Source of the DNA: Mixia osmundae IAM 14324 | Lineage: Eukaryota; Basidiomycota; Mixiomycetes; Mixiales; Mixiaceae | Assembly (NCBI RefSeq): GCF_000708205.1 | Contig: NW_014575554.1 | Coordinates: forward strand, 186,001 to 250,000 | Direction of reading: 5' to 3' | Length of the DNA stretch: 64,000 nucleotides | In this document: positions 10,508 to 21,077 of the stretch, piece after piece | How the letters are laid out: every line of letters begins with the position of its first letter | How positions within the stretch are numbered: the stretch's first letter is position 1 | The notes under the pieces: generated by a model | What the model saw: the letters and a program-made list of their open reading frames with translations, nothing else | What the model was told of the DNA's origin: nothing | Database searches by the model: none | Program-made: the position numbers and the translations under genes

Positions 10508-11825
10508 TTACTTGGTGATTGGCGAGTGCTTGGTTCTTGCGATACCAGCGCGGCGGCTTGGGCCACTCGCATCCAAGATGACGTAGTACCTCTCGAAAAA
10601 GTACATGCCGAGCAAGAAACTGCCTGAAGGGTCGCGCGTCAGCTTCTACAAGGCTCATGCACAGAGCAGAAGGGTGACACGCCTTCTGATGAGCCACCTG
10701 ATGCGACAAGTGAGTACGCAAAGTTGGTATCGAGCTTTTGCGAGGGATAAAGCGCGATCGGCACGACTGTCTCTGCCGCGGTCATAGGAAAGACGGCGCC
10801 ACCGATGGTGATGTCCAGCGTCGGAACGCTCGAAATGCTCGTTTTTGGAAATCTGAGTAGTCCAGTGTTGGGGTCACTGATGGCGCCCGGGATAGCTTTT
10901 GAAAAGTTCTCGAAGGCGGAATCGGGAATGTAGATGAGCGTTGTTCCTAGATCAAAGCATGTAAGCTCCAGCAGAGCACGCATAGAGCTTTGAACGTACC
11001 AGTGTCAAGGATGGCATTTGTGGCAGCCTCACCAGAGTCGGTAGCATTCAGGCCAATGCTCGGGATGGTCGCAATCACGGACCAATATGTAGCCGAGTTG
11101 ATGGGGCCTGAGCAGGGCGCCCACGTGATCGGCGAGGTAAGACTGGCGCTATCGTAGCCACCAAACGTGACGGCACCGTTGACGTCTGATCCCGTCGTGC
11201 CGGGCGCGAAATTGATGCCGAGTTGATCGACTGGCAAGACGCCCGACAGGACGGCATCGGTCATGAAAGTTCGGTACGAAGAAGACTTGAGTGTGAAATC
11301 TAGGAGGCTCTGCGGACCGATGCCGAGTATGCCATCGATCTGCGTTGCGGAGACAGCAAACCCGGGCGCGGGCGATCCACCGCCTATGGTCGAATTGACG
11401 ACGAGTGTTCCTGAGACTGCGATGTTGTCGAGATAAATCTCACCGTTGACCGATGATCCGTCGCCATAGATGACGGCAAACTCAAATCGACTATCGATCG
11501 CAGTGCGAGGTTTCGCAAAGGGATTGCGACTGTCCGTGCCTGCAAGCGTGAGGCTTGAGCCGGAATCGAGCAAAAGGTTGTACTTGAAAGGCGCATTGCC
11601 GAAGCTGACGCTGATGACATAGGACTGCCAGTTGTTCTGGGCAAACATGAGCGTCATTGGCTTTGCATGCGCTGGTCCGGGCGCCATGGAAAGGCGTGTG
11701 CGGCCTGTTTGCACCGTTGCTTTGGTAGCATCGGGCCTCACGATCTTGCGAACGGGCAACTTGATGGCCCGACCAGCAAGACAAGCTGTCACGTAGGCCA
11801 AGACGATGCAGGGCCAGAGGAGCAT
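10508..11825 (-). CDS. Secreted aspartic protease, family A1
   Basis: Paralogue of the gene at 9039, tail to tail with it. Exons 11825-11000, 10946-10698 and 10623-10508 give 396 residues. The N-terminus (LLWPCIVLAYVTACLAG) is a signal peptide. Catalytic motifs are D87-S-G-S (NLLLDSGSSLTLAG) and D274-T-G-T (AILDTGTTLIYIP), the latter restored only when the 53-nt first intron is removed; the flap is YGDGSSVNG. The last exon gives SFLLGMYFFERYYVILD, the standard end of the fold. No C-terminal GPI signal is evident. Active enzyme expected; substrate not predictable. Confidence 0.9.
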
Positions 11826-12131
11826 CGTGAATTGAGTCGAGATCTGCCTTTGTGCGGTCGTTGAGAGGTCGTTGCATACCAGTGAGGCTGTGTTTGTCTC
11901 ATGCCGCCGTCACGACGGGCGCTTGGCACGCGGTAGCGAAGCAGAGGCTCGAGAGCGGGTGAAGTTCGCTGAGAGCTCAAGAGAGAAGGCTGCATTGTGG
12001 CGAGGCAAGCCAGAGAGTATCACGTGTAGGCAGGCCTGACTGACGTCAACAGAGGCAATTGCAAGGCTGGCGGCGCGCGTCGGCTTCACGCCGTTTGACA
12101 TTTGACGGAAGGGGGGCGTGCTGCTCGAACG
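11826..12131. promoter_or_regulatory. Divergent promoter with CRE/ATF and E-box palindromes
   Basis: The region between the aspartic protease and SEY1 starts contains the perfect palindrome TGACGTCA at 12041-12048 (the CRE/ATF site of bZIP factors) and CACGTG at 12021-12026 (E-box). They lie about 85-110 bases before the SEY1 ATG. That either is functional is inference. Confidence 0.4.
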
Positions 12132-15048
12132 ATGGAGTCCCTCGAAGACCTCAAAGCAGCAGTGGGTGCATCAATGACCAGCATCTCACCTGCCATCAAT
12201 GGTCAGAATCATGCAGCAGCCCCCACAGCAGTCGCAAGCCAGCTTGGCGTTGGCCCGAGCTCGGCGACGTCGGGCACCTCGAGTCGCCAAGTCAGTCTGT
12301 CGAGTGGCTCGGCCAGTTCGGGCAGAGAGATGCTCCAGATCATCGACGAGGATCAGACATTCACGTGAGCGCCGCGGCATGCCATCGTTCCACGCTGAAT
12401 GCTAGACAATAGTGATCAGCTGCCCGAGTTCATGAAGCGTTGTGGTCTCTACGACAAAGGATTCAGCTACGATGTCGTAGCAGTCTTTGGCTCGCAGTCT
12501 ACCGGCAAAAGTAGGCCACAATCGGCTTCGACATCGCGTGGCTGATGGACCGCGTCTCAGGCACGCTACTCAATCGTGTGTTTGGCACTTCCTTTGCCGT
12601 CATGAGCGAGCACGAGCGCCGCCAGACCACCAAAGGTGCCGTCAATATCAGCGCACATCTGTCCGCCAGTATTGAGCGCGTGTCGCAGGTATCTGGATGA
12701 GCAAGGGCGAGAGCATGCCCGTCTTGATCATGGACGTCGAAGGAACGGATGGACGCGAACGTGGCGAAGATCAGGTAAGCCAATCAGTGCCGCTCAATCG
12801 AACGATCTGACAATAGACGACAGGATTTTGAGCGCAAGTCAGCCCTATTCTCGATGGCATCTGCCGAAGTCATCCTCGTCAATCTGTGGGAGCATCAAGT
12901 TGGCCTCTATCAAGGCGCCAATATGGGGCTGCTCAAGACGGTCATGGAAGTCAATCTGGGGCTCTTCCAAGCCTCGAAAAGCAAGCAGACGAGCAAAGGG
13001 CGCGTCGCAAGGCATGAGACGCATACGATGGCTGATCATCTTCTGCAGACAAGACAAAACGCTTCTGCTCTTCGTCATCAGAGATCATATTGAACCGGGC
13101 GGCACACCTCTCGCTAACTTGAGCAGAACGCTCACAGCGGATCTTGAGCGGTTATGGTCTGGCTTATCCAAGGTGAGCTACTGACTTCAATTCGTAGATA
13201 ATAAGTGTGCTGATGAAGCTGCAGCCCGAGGGTCTTGAGCAGTCTCGCATATCGGATTACTTTGATCTCGACTTTGTCACACTCCCACACAAGTTACTGA
13301 AGCCGGAGCAATTCGACGTGGAATGCTCGCAGCTCAGGACCCGATTTGTTGATCGACATGATCCCAACTATGTCTTCAAACCGATCTATCACAAGCGCAT
13401 TCCAGCGGATGGCCTTTCGATCTACTTCTCTCAAATCTGGTCGCAAGTACTGTCGAACAAAGATCTCGACTTGCCATCTCAACAAGAGCTTCTCGCGCAA
13501 TACCGATGCGACGAGATCGCCAGTCTGGCATTTGCAGACTTTGAGACAGATATAAAGCTACATCGCAAGCCCGTAGAAGGCGGCAAGCTCGTCGAAGCGC
13601 TCGGCAAGCTCATGGCAGCCGGTCGCGCGACGTGCATTGCGAAATTCGACCGCGATGCATCTCGGTACCATCCCGCGGTCTACCAGCGCAAACGCGCCGA
13701 ACTGCTTGCAAAGGCAAACGCTTCACTGTCTCCGCTCTATGTCGGTCAGCTCAAGAACGTACACAAGCAAGTCGTGCGAGACTTCAAAGCAGCAATCCTC
13801 GCGCAACTCAAGGCAGATAGCTACGATTTTGCGTCTGTAGTCGACCAAACCCGTCAGAAGGCTGAATCGACTTTCATCACGGAAGCGAAAGGTACATAGA
13901 CTCGTGCTTCACAAGTCGATAGCTGACGTTCTTGAGCAGCTTTAAGCCTAGACGGGACAGACTGGTCATACGATGATGCGTTAGTCCAGCTGCGTGAGGA
14001 TATCACTGCTATCGCAGACACGTGCAGAGTTGAAGAGACAAAGCGCATGGTCACGAGCATCGAACGAGCCCTGAAGAAAGCATATAACGAACCAGTCGAG
14101 ATTGCCCTGAAGAAGCCAACCACCGAGATGTGGGACAACGTCTTGAAGGCGTACAAGACTGCCATTGCTAAAGCCGAGACTGCGTATCTCGCCAAGGCTG
14201 GCAGCTTCAACTGCACAGAAGAGGAGAATACAGCTGCGCTGAGCTCGCTGCGCCGCAAAGCTTGGCTGAGCCTAAGGCAAAAGATTGACGAGCAAGTATC
14301 AGAATCGGCGCTTCTCGTCAAGCTCAAGCTTGCGTTTGAGGATCGTTTTCGGTATGATGCGGAAGGAATCCCGCGGGTCTGGAAGCCAGAGGACAACATG
14401 GATGATTTGTTCAGAAGCGCGAGAGAATCGACCCTGGCGCTCATTCCACTGTATGCAAATATCAGGCCGTCAGACCCTGCGAACCAGTATGTCCTCTCAG
14501 CAGAAGATGCAGCCTCAACCAGCGACGATGTCGAGCCATTCGACTTTGACGAATCTCTCGTCGTGCTCAGCGAGACGAAATCGGACGAGCTAGCAAATCG
14601 CTTCCGGCGAGAAGCTGACGCGTACTATGTCGAAGCGAAGCGCAGTCTGGTCAGTTCGATCAGTCAGATACCTGTCTGGATGTATTGCGTGCTAGTTGCA
14701 CTCGGCTGGAACGAGTTCATCGCCGTCATTCGCAGCCCGATCTACTTTACGCTACTCCTACTTGGTGCGACAGCGGCGTACATCACCATTCAGCTCAACA
14801 TGGTGGGACCTGTCATGACGATCGGTCGCAGCGTGATCAACGAGACTTATAGAGTTGGCCACGAGAAGCTCGTGCGTTACCCTTGCTGTTCCATCAGGAT
14901 GTGCTGACAAAGCTTGAACATGCAGAGAGAGCACTTCAACACGCCAGAGATCAGACGGATGTATGAAGGATCAGTGGCAGTGCCTGCCGAGCCGATGGAA
15001 TTGCAGTCGCGAGCGCAGAACACGACGGATGATCAAAAGGAGCGATAG
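12132..15048 (+). CDS. SEY1: ER membrane-fusion GTPase Sey1 (atlastin/RHD3 family)
   Basis: Dynamin-like GTPase that fuses ER tubules. Nine exons: 12132-12364, 12413-12510, 12561-12635, 12689-12774, 12824-13011, 13049-13172, 13225-13891, 13940-14871, 14926-15048; 841 residues. The P-loop GSQSTGKS is split by intron 2, [14 protein letters not shown] supplies G3, and FVIRDH the G4-like RD motif. A long helical middle domain follows, then two membrane spans ([17 protein letters not shown] and [15 protein letters not shown]) and a short cytosolic tail. Intron 5 (13012-13048) fits only with a GC donor (AAG|GCATGA), because the exon that follows must begin in phase 2. The first in-frame ATG is at 12132. 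Confidence 0.95.
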
Positions 15049-15141
15049 CTTACGCGAGTTGTACGATCGTTGCATCGGTAGCTTACATCCAAGCAAACGC
15101 CCTCGTGGTCACACAACAAGCGATAGATAGTCCATATGCGA

Positions 15142-16839
15142 TCAAACGCTCGTATCCGAGGCTTTGGCAGAGAGTCCAGCTTTGCTGTCCGAGCTGAGGT
15201 CTTGCTCGTGCGCCTCAATAGCCTCTGCAACTTCCTTCTTCTTCTTTGTCCTCTCTGAGCCTTGCCAGATCAGGACACCTGCGGTTATACCAACGCCAAA
15301 GCCGACTACAATGCACAATGCTGTGGAGACAGCAGGTCGATTGCGGTAGTTGTAGGTCGTCATAACGGTCAGAAGAGCGATCTGAGCCAGGCTGTTGACG
15401 ATGTTGCAGAGGCAGATCCAAAGGGCCCAGGAGAGAGGGAAGGCTCTGTGAGTCGGGGTAGCATGCGGCTTGTACCATGTCTGCCCGGCAGCAAACTTGT
15501 TCTGATGATAGCGAAGCGACTTGAGTTCTTTGTCGGTCAGAACGACTTCTTCCGGCGCCTCTGTAGACTCTTCAAGAGCCAACTTCTCTTTCTCGGATAG
15601 TCCGGCGAAACATTCAGGATCGGGCAGGTCGTTTCGATCGCGCAGTACTGCCATGCCGCCTCTGCGCCGTCTCCGCCAGACACGATTGGCGTATGTCCAT
15701 ATGTGAGCCATGTGCCATAGCGAGACGACCCGCCAGGGAATGAGACCGAGACCGGTGATACAAAAGAGACCGTCAAGCACTTGTGAACAATATTCGACAT
15801 AGAGATCATGCGAGTGATAGTGTGAAGGGATGGCACCCATGAGGATCAGAACAAGCGCCGCGCCAAAGCTGCATGACTGTCAGCCATGATCGTCGAACAT
15901 GCGTGAGACTCACAAAACGACACAAATCCCATAGATGGTGACAAAGATGCCGAGCGGCGTCTTCATGAACGCCCAGACGCCCTTCATGATGGCTCGGAAT
16001 TTTTCCTTCTTGGTTTTCTTGTGCGAAGCGATGATGTGGGCGTCCAGATCGGCCGCAGACGAACTGATGCTCGCTTTGTCGCTCGCGTCTGGCAAAGGTC
16101 CCTCTGGTCTGTCGCTGACAGGCAGTTTAGATGCAACTGTGGTCACGGTATCCTCACGTTGTGGTATGGCCACTGCCGGCGATTGAGTCGTCAAGAAAGG
16201 AATACCAGCAGGTAGACCGATTGAGCGACCGATGTTCGTCAGATGAGCCGCCGTCGAGACCGAATGATCGACGACTTCGAGTAGCTCGACTTCCTGTCTG
16301 TCGTGATAGTCTTGCGCGTCTTGGCCGAAACTGAGGGCGTGCGAGCCCGGCCGGCTTGACGAACCGCTGAAACGACGACCTTGACTATCTGTACGCTCGA
16401 TCTCGACTTCGGGCTCATAAGTTTCGCCTCTTGCCGCCCGGAATGCAGAGGCCGCGAGGGCGTCTTTGTCGAACTCGCCTTGCAACCGCTGCGTGATGGT
16501 ACCTGCTCTACTCCTAGCACGTACTCGACCAAGCGGCGATGCTGTGGAGCCACGCGGCGAGCCTAGTGGTCTGGCCTGACTTGTTGGGCCTCCAGTAGAA
16601 GCCTTTTCTGACACGGCAGGCTGAACGATAGTGACAGCCCGCATGCGGGCCGGGCTTGACGTCGGCGGTGACGCATTAGTGAGACCGGTGAGTGATGGTT
16701 TGGACCCTGTGCTGACAGTCGCTCGACGACCTTTGAGCACACGGACCGAAGGGTGTGTCGCAACAGGCAGAGCATTCATGCTGTCCATCGCTTCAACTCC
16801 CTCCTCTGCCGCTGTGGGAGGCACGTTGGTACTCGACAT
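15142..16839 (-). CDS. DUF2985 family membrane protein
   Basis: Fungal membrane protein of unknown function. Exons 16839-15914 and 15868-15142 give 550 residues. The first 280 are disordered and Ser/Pro/Arg-rich. The DUF2985 core starts at MKTPLGIFVTIYGICVVL, runs across the intron into GAALVLILMGAIP, then GLFCITGLGLIPWR and WRVVSLWHMAHIW; two more spans come from LSWALWICLCNIVNSLAQI and ALCIVVGFGVGITAGVLIW. It ends with a lysine-rich, charged tail. The stop lies 93 bases from that of SEY1, which is convergent. The family is recognised from motif order; no biochemical role is known to me. Confidence 0.82.
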
Positions 16840-17486
16840 GTCGCGTCTAGCTTGTGTGCGCGTCGAGCTCGTCCTGTCGATGCATGCAAGGGCGGCCCAC
16901 CAAGTCCCGGGACTTGCGCAGATAACGATGAGCGCGCTCGTAATAAAAACAGAATATTCGCCCGAGCTGGTCGAGCTTTAGCAACAGTTGACGCGTTACT
17001 CGACCCAGTGGAGCTTATTTGAAACGCGCGCCACCCGAACGACGAGAGACAGCGTAGCTCCTCTTCGAACTTCGCACCTCACTCACTTGGCGCTCAGGCT
17101 CTGGCGAAGATACTGACAGGCAAGACTCGACTCACTAGCTTCTCTGCGCAACGCGACCAGAGACCAGCAGCGCACCGCTACGTCGACGCTCTCGCCTAGC
17201 CGATCGATTTTCTACTTCGCCGGGGACCCCGCATTGCCTTTTTTAAACGGACCGCTTCACTCAAAGGCTCGTCCGAGAGGCCAAAACCAGGTCAGTCCAG
17301 TCGGAGTCGTTCCGCTGCGAGACTGTCCTGACAGAACGAGCAACAGGAGGACGGCACAGTAGGGAGTAGGAAGGGATCTGCAAGGCGTCAGACGAGGTCA
17401 TCGCCACCTCATCTACCAATCTGGATAAGACAAAAGAACAAAAGCTCGACCGCCGTAGGAGCGTCAGAAGCTCCTCGGCATCAAGT
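16840..17486. promoter_or_regulatory. Long divergent intergenic region
   Basis: 647 bases between the DUF2985 and MARVEL-like starts, the longest gap in the window. Forward frames here are short and without recognisable protein. The only compositional feature is a T/A run (TTTTTTAAA) near 17240. It probably holds two promoters and leaders. Confidence 0.4.
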
Positions 17487-18878
17487 ATGGGTGCCTTCAG
17501 CAAGAAGAAGTCCGGTCAGGCGGACACAGAGTCGACTTACACCGGCTCAAGCCATACGAGAAGCGCGAGCACAATGTCTCGATCGTCAATCTCTGGCTCC
17601 TCTGTCATCTCTGGCTCATCCTACACTGGCTCGACACACTCACACGGCGGGATGGCTGGCGAGAAGAGCATGACTGGCTACACCGGCTCTGATCGAACGA
17701 GTACCATCTCGAGCGGCTACTATGGCGATACTTATTCTGGACGACAGACTGAGCCGATACCCAGCGCGCCTGGCGCTAGTACGTCTCTCGCATGCTTGAT
17801 TATCACAGTCCTGATGTGTATGCTACAGTGATGACTGGCTTTGATGGCCCTCCGGGCGAAGTCAAGCAGGAGCGTGGCGTTTTTGCGCCGAATCCCTCCT
17901 TCATCCGGTTCGTGCGGTTTGTGCTCTACGGCCTGACATCACTCTCTTGTCTCGTCACTGCGGCACTCGCAATCTCTGTGGTCAGCTACTACAACCAGAA
18001 CAACCCGTCCATCAAGCCATCCTGGGGTTCATTGATCGCTCTCATTGTCTTTGGCATCGGCACGCCCGGATTCTACTTCGGCACCTTCTTGCTCACACCG
18101 CGCTTATTCCGATATGGCACCTTCCTCGGCATCGTCAATCAAGTCAAGACGGAATTGCTCATGCTCTTTGCCATTGACGTCGTCTGGGTCTCTGGCGCGC
18201 TGGCCATGGCAAATGACCTCCGTGGCACCGAGAACTGCATCTGGGATGGATACTACCATTATCCCAAGCCATCTGACTTCAATCACGTCTGCAAGCTCAT
18301 CAACATCACTGTCGCGCTCGGCTATACCACTTTCGGCCTCGCCACCTTGACTTTCTTCACCGTCCTGGTATGTTTTCGGACTATGTGCGTTGACGCAAAG
18401 CTGACTGCTATAACAGTTCTTCGCGGTCTACATCTTACTGCATCTTGATCAGGAAGTCCTCTCCGAACTGACAAACGACATGGGCGGTCGAGCGTATCGA
18501 GCCCGCACAGCCGCACTCAACGAAGAACGCGATCGCATGAACCGCTACCAGGGCCAACCCCAATCGACATACTTTGGCGACGAAAAATCGATGGGCACAT
18601 CCTACGAGAGCGATACCGAGCGTGGCACTCAGACAGGATACGACTCCCGGACTGGCTACGAAACTCAGACTGGCTATGGCACCCAGACCGGCACAGGCTA
18701 CGATGATCGCACGGGCTATGACTCTCGCACGGGCTATGATACCCGCTCGGCACATTCCGCTCGCAGCAACCAGTCTATTGACGAAGATCAGCGCACCGAG
18801 ACTGGCCGTGACAGTCCAAGGATAACACACGAAGCCGAGGGCTACTACGGACACCAGGAATCGCCGTTTGCGCGGTAA
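17487..18878 (+). CDS. MARVEL-like four-span membrane protein with TGY repeats
   Basis: Exons 17487-17778, 17829-18367 and 18417-18878 give 430 residues. The N-terminal 100 residues are Ser/Thr/Gly/Tyr-rich. Four hydrophobic segments follow: LYGLTSLSCLVTAALAISVV, SLIALIVFGIGTPGFYFG, LLMLFAIDVVWVSGALAMA and GYTTFGLATLTFFTVL|FFAVYILLH. Their order and the Cys-bearing loop before the last span resemble MARVEL-domain proteins. The C-terminal tail carries repeats of the type T-G-Y-D-x-R. Possible roles in membrane-domain organisation are inferred from the family only. The N-terminus and tail are rich in Ser, Thr and Tyr and could be phosphorylated. Confidence 0.72.
18637..18745 (+). repeat. Degenerate tandem repeat coding TGY units
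   Basis: Six or so imperfect copies of an 18-base-scale unit (for example CGCACGGGCTATGACTCT) encode [RQ]TGY[DEG] in the cytosolic tail of the MARVEL-like protein. Copies differ mainly at third codon positions, so the amino-acid motif is better kept than the DNA. Confidence 0.7.
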
Positions 18879-19124
18879 AGTGACGACAGCTGTGCCTGCT
18901 AGAAGTGCAGCTCCACCCGATCTCTAATTTCACACTGTTCATCAAGCGCACCGGTCGCTATTCCGGACCTGTTCTGCAAGTCCGCTGTTTCACTATCTGC
19001 GTGATGCCTGCCGGCTCCACAGAAAGGGTTTTGCTCTATCGTAACATTATCATCGACACCTAAGTAATCGGATGCTGTATTCCTTGCACTGCAACCTTGT
19101 GTACTCTCCTACAACACACACAGA

Positions 19125-19816
19125 CTACTTTGTCTTTACCTGGCGCAGCTTGCCCGGCGAGTACAGGAAGTTGTCTGCGTATGCCTTTGGCTTGTAGTGG
19201 AATTCGGAGGGCTCCTGGACGTAGAACTGCCAGCCCTGCTTCTCGCAAAAGTGGATCGCATCCTCCTTCGAGTTGAACTTGACATGCGTGCCTGTCACCT
19301 TGGTATGAGCACGCTGGCCAGGCTCGATGTGCGGGGGAGATGACACTTGCCTTGCATGTAGTCTGCTGTTGAGGCCCAGCCCATGAGCGGATTCTCCCAT
19401 CGACCGCCACCTTGAAGGATATCCCAGTCGACTCTCCAGTGGTGGCTCGTCGACTGAGCAGACTGCGTCGTCGGTGGAGCGGGCTTGAAGATCCTCACGG
19501 GACGACTGTGCATCTCAGCTGACGTGATCACAAGGCAGCGTTAGCAAAGCCTCGAGAGTGAGCTTGATCGCAAGGCCGACCTGGCATGCCGTTGACCGTC
19601 CCTGCAGGCACGATCTCTCCATCGGCTCGAGGCCTGCCTACTGCAGTCTCTGAGGCAGCAGCCTCTTCTTCCTTCTTGATGACCTCCTTGCTTGTCGGGT
19701 CTGAAGTCACTGTCCGGCGCTGTTGGTGCGCAATCGCTGTCGCCGATCGAGACGAGCTGGCTTGTCTGCTCATCTGTGCCGGACCTGCCCAGCGCACTGC
19801 TCTCATGCCTGACATG
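19125..19816 (-). CDS. NDUFS4: NADH:ubiquinone oxidoreductase subunit, NDUFS4 type
   Basis: Accessory 18-21 kDa subunit of respiratory complex I on the matrix side. Exons 19816-19581, 19518-19349 and 19291-19125 give 190 residues. An Arg/Ser-rich presequence precedes the conserved core RPVRIFKPAPP, TTQSAQSTSHHWRVDWD, RWENPLMGWASTADYMQG, THVKFNSKEDAIHFCEKQGW, and the end FLYSPGKLRQVKTK. The second intron has a GC donor (CAAG|GCAAGT, the standard GC-AG consensus); no GT donor in phase exists nearby. The first in-frame ATG is 19816; the frame is open further upstream but has no ATG. The presence of this subunit implies that the fungus keeps complex I. Confidence 0.95.
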
Positions 19817-19973
19817 GTGTGTAGCTTGAGGTGGCCGGGCGGTAGATCGACTTTCCCCTCAGAAGAACAGGCAGGCACTGGCGCCGAGCAGCGCGACTCG
19901 TTGTTTGGCCTGCGGGCAAGGCGGCCGTCGACCTTGCACGAGCAGGACACGACGTGGCGCAAGGCATGAAGAG

Positions 19974-21002
19974 ATGCAAGATCGCTCGCTCAGTCTGCCA
20001 TGGGAGGATGCACACATGACAACAGCAGATGACACGTCCAGATCCATCTTTGACTGGTCATTGCGCCAGGAAGAGCTGACCGCTGAAGCTGTCGGGGCTC
20101 ACTCGCCGGGAAGTGTATCAGCAGACGATGAAGCCTCGGATGATACAGCTGCTCTGAGCGTGCCCAGTGCAGCTCGGCTGGAAGCTGTCAAGGCCCTGCT
20201 TGCATTCCTCGACACCGCGCCGACGCAAGATGGAGCCAGCAGCGAGAATCTACGAACAGACGAGGGCAACAAGCTAGACTTGCGCAAAGTCAGGCGTCTC
20301 GTCCATGCTGCCAACACCTCCCGCGATCCGCACGCTCTGCCTGTGCGGGTTGAGTCACCTCTGTCGCGTCAGGACAGTTCAGAGAAAGAGACGCCCTCAT
20401 CCTCCATCACTGCGGTGGAAGAGCCACTCCTGACGCATCTGGATACGCGTCAGCAGCGTATACATCTTCCGGAAGACTACACGCCCATTTCGCCTCCCTC
20501 CTCGCCGGAAGTGGGCGGTACACCTACGCGCGCGCCGCGTCTGTCGACTCCTCCCGAGACCGTCAGACAGATCAGGTCTGCCCACAGTAGCGCACAACGC
20601 AGTCGGGCAAACGTCGTTGTCAGTCCTACGCCTACCAGATCCTCCCGGGCTCGTGCACCGTCTGCTCAGCGCATTCTCGCTAGCGATCTATCTGGCAGCG
20701 AGAGCGACGCGCGCCTTCAAGTCGACGAGCTTCGGAGAGCGCTGTCAGAAGCGACGGGTCCGATAGACCGGTTGCGGTCAGATGTAGCCAATCTCAAATC
20801 AAGCATCTCTGCTGTCATGATCTCTCGCGATCCTCCCCCAGAGCCGCAGGATGCTACTTTGTCCACCATCACTGCAGCGCTCCATCTTGGCAGGAAGCTC
20901 GACGCCGTTCTGCACGGCAACCCAAGTCATACCAGATCAGACCGGGAGATTTTTGACAAAGCAAACGTCGATGAGCTATTGCGCAAAGTGTCTGACAATT
21001 AA
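19974..21002 (+). CDS. Unrecognised protein, mostly disordered
   Basis: Single-exon frame of 342 residues starting at the first in-frame ATG (19974), divergent from NDUFS4 by 157 bases. The N-terminus contains RSIFDWSLRQEELTAEAV, followed by acidic and then Ser/Pro/Arg-rich stretches with many S/T-P sites (TPISPPSSP, RLSTPPET, VVSPTPTR). The last third (LQVDELRRALSEATGPIDRL and a downstream helix) looks coiled-coil. No catalytic motif or membrane span. I do not recognise the family. Codon use and composition match the neighbouring genes, so it is probably real; a cytoskeletal or cell-cycle scaffold is only a guess. Confidence 0.6.
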   Translation: MQDRSLSLPWEDAHMTTADDTSRSIFDWSLRQEELTAEAVGAHSPGSVSADDEASDDTAALSVPSAARLEAVKALLAFLDTAPTQDGASSENLRTDEGNKLDLRKVRRLVHAANTSRDPHALPVRVESPLSRQDSSEKETPSSSITAVEEPLLTHLDTRQQRIHLPEDYTPISPPSSPEVGGTPTRAPRLSTPPETVRQIRSAHSSAQRSRANVVVSPTPTRSSRARAPSAQRILASDLSGSESDARLQVDELRRALSEATGPIDRLRSDVANLKSSISAVMISRDPPPEPQDATLSTITAALHLGRKLDAVLHGNPSHTRSDREIFDKANVDELLRKVSDN

Positions 21003-21077
21003 GCATGCAATATTGGCAGCACTTGCGATTTGCATGCAGTAATGAGTGGCAAATTCTATGTAGTGTAAGGTAAAGCT

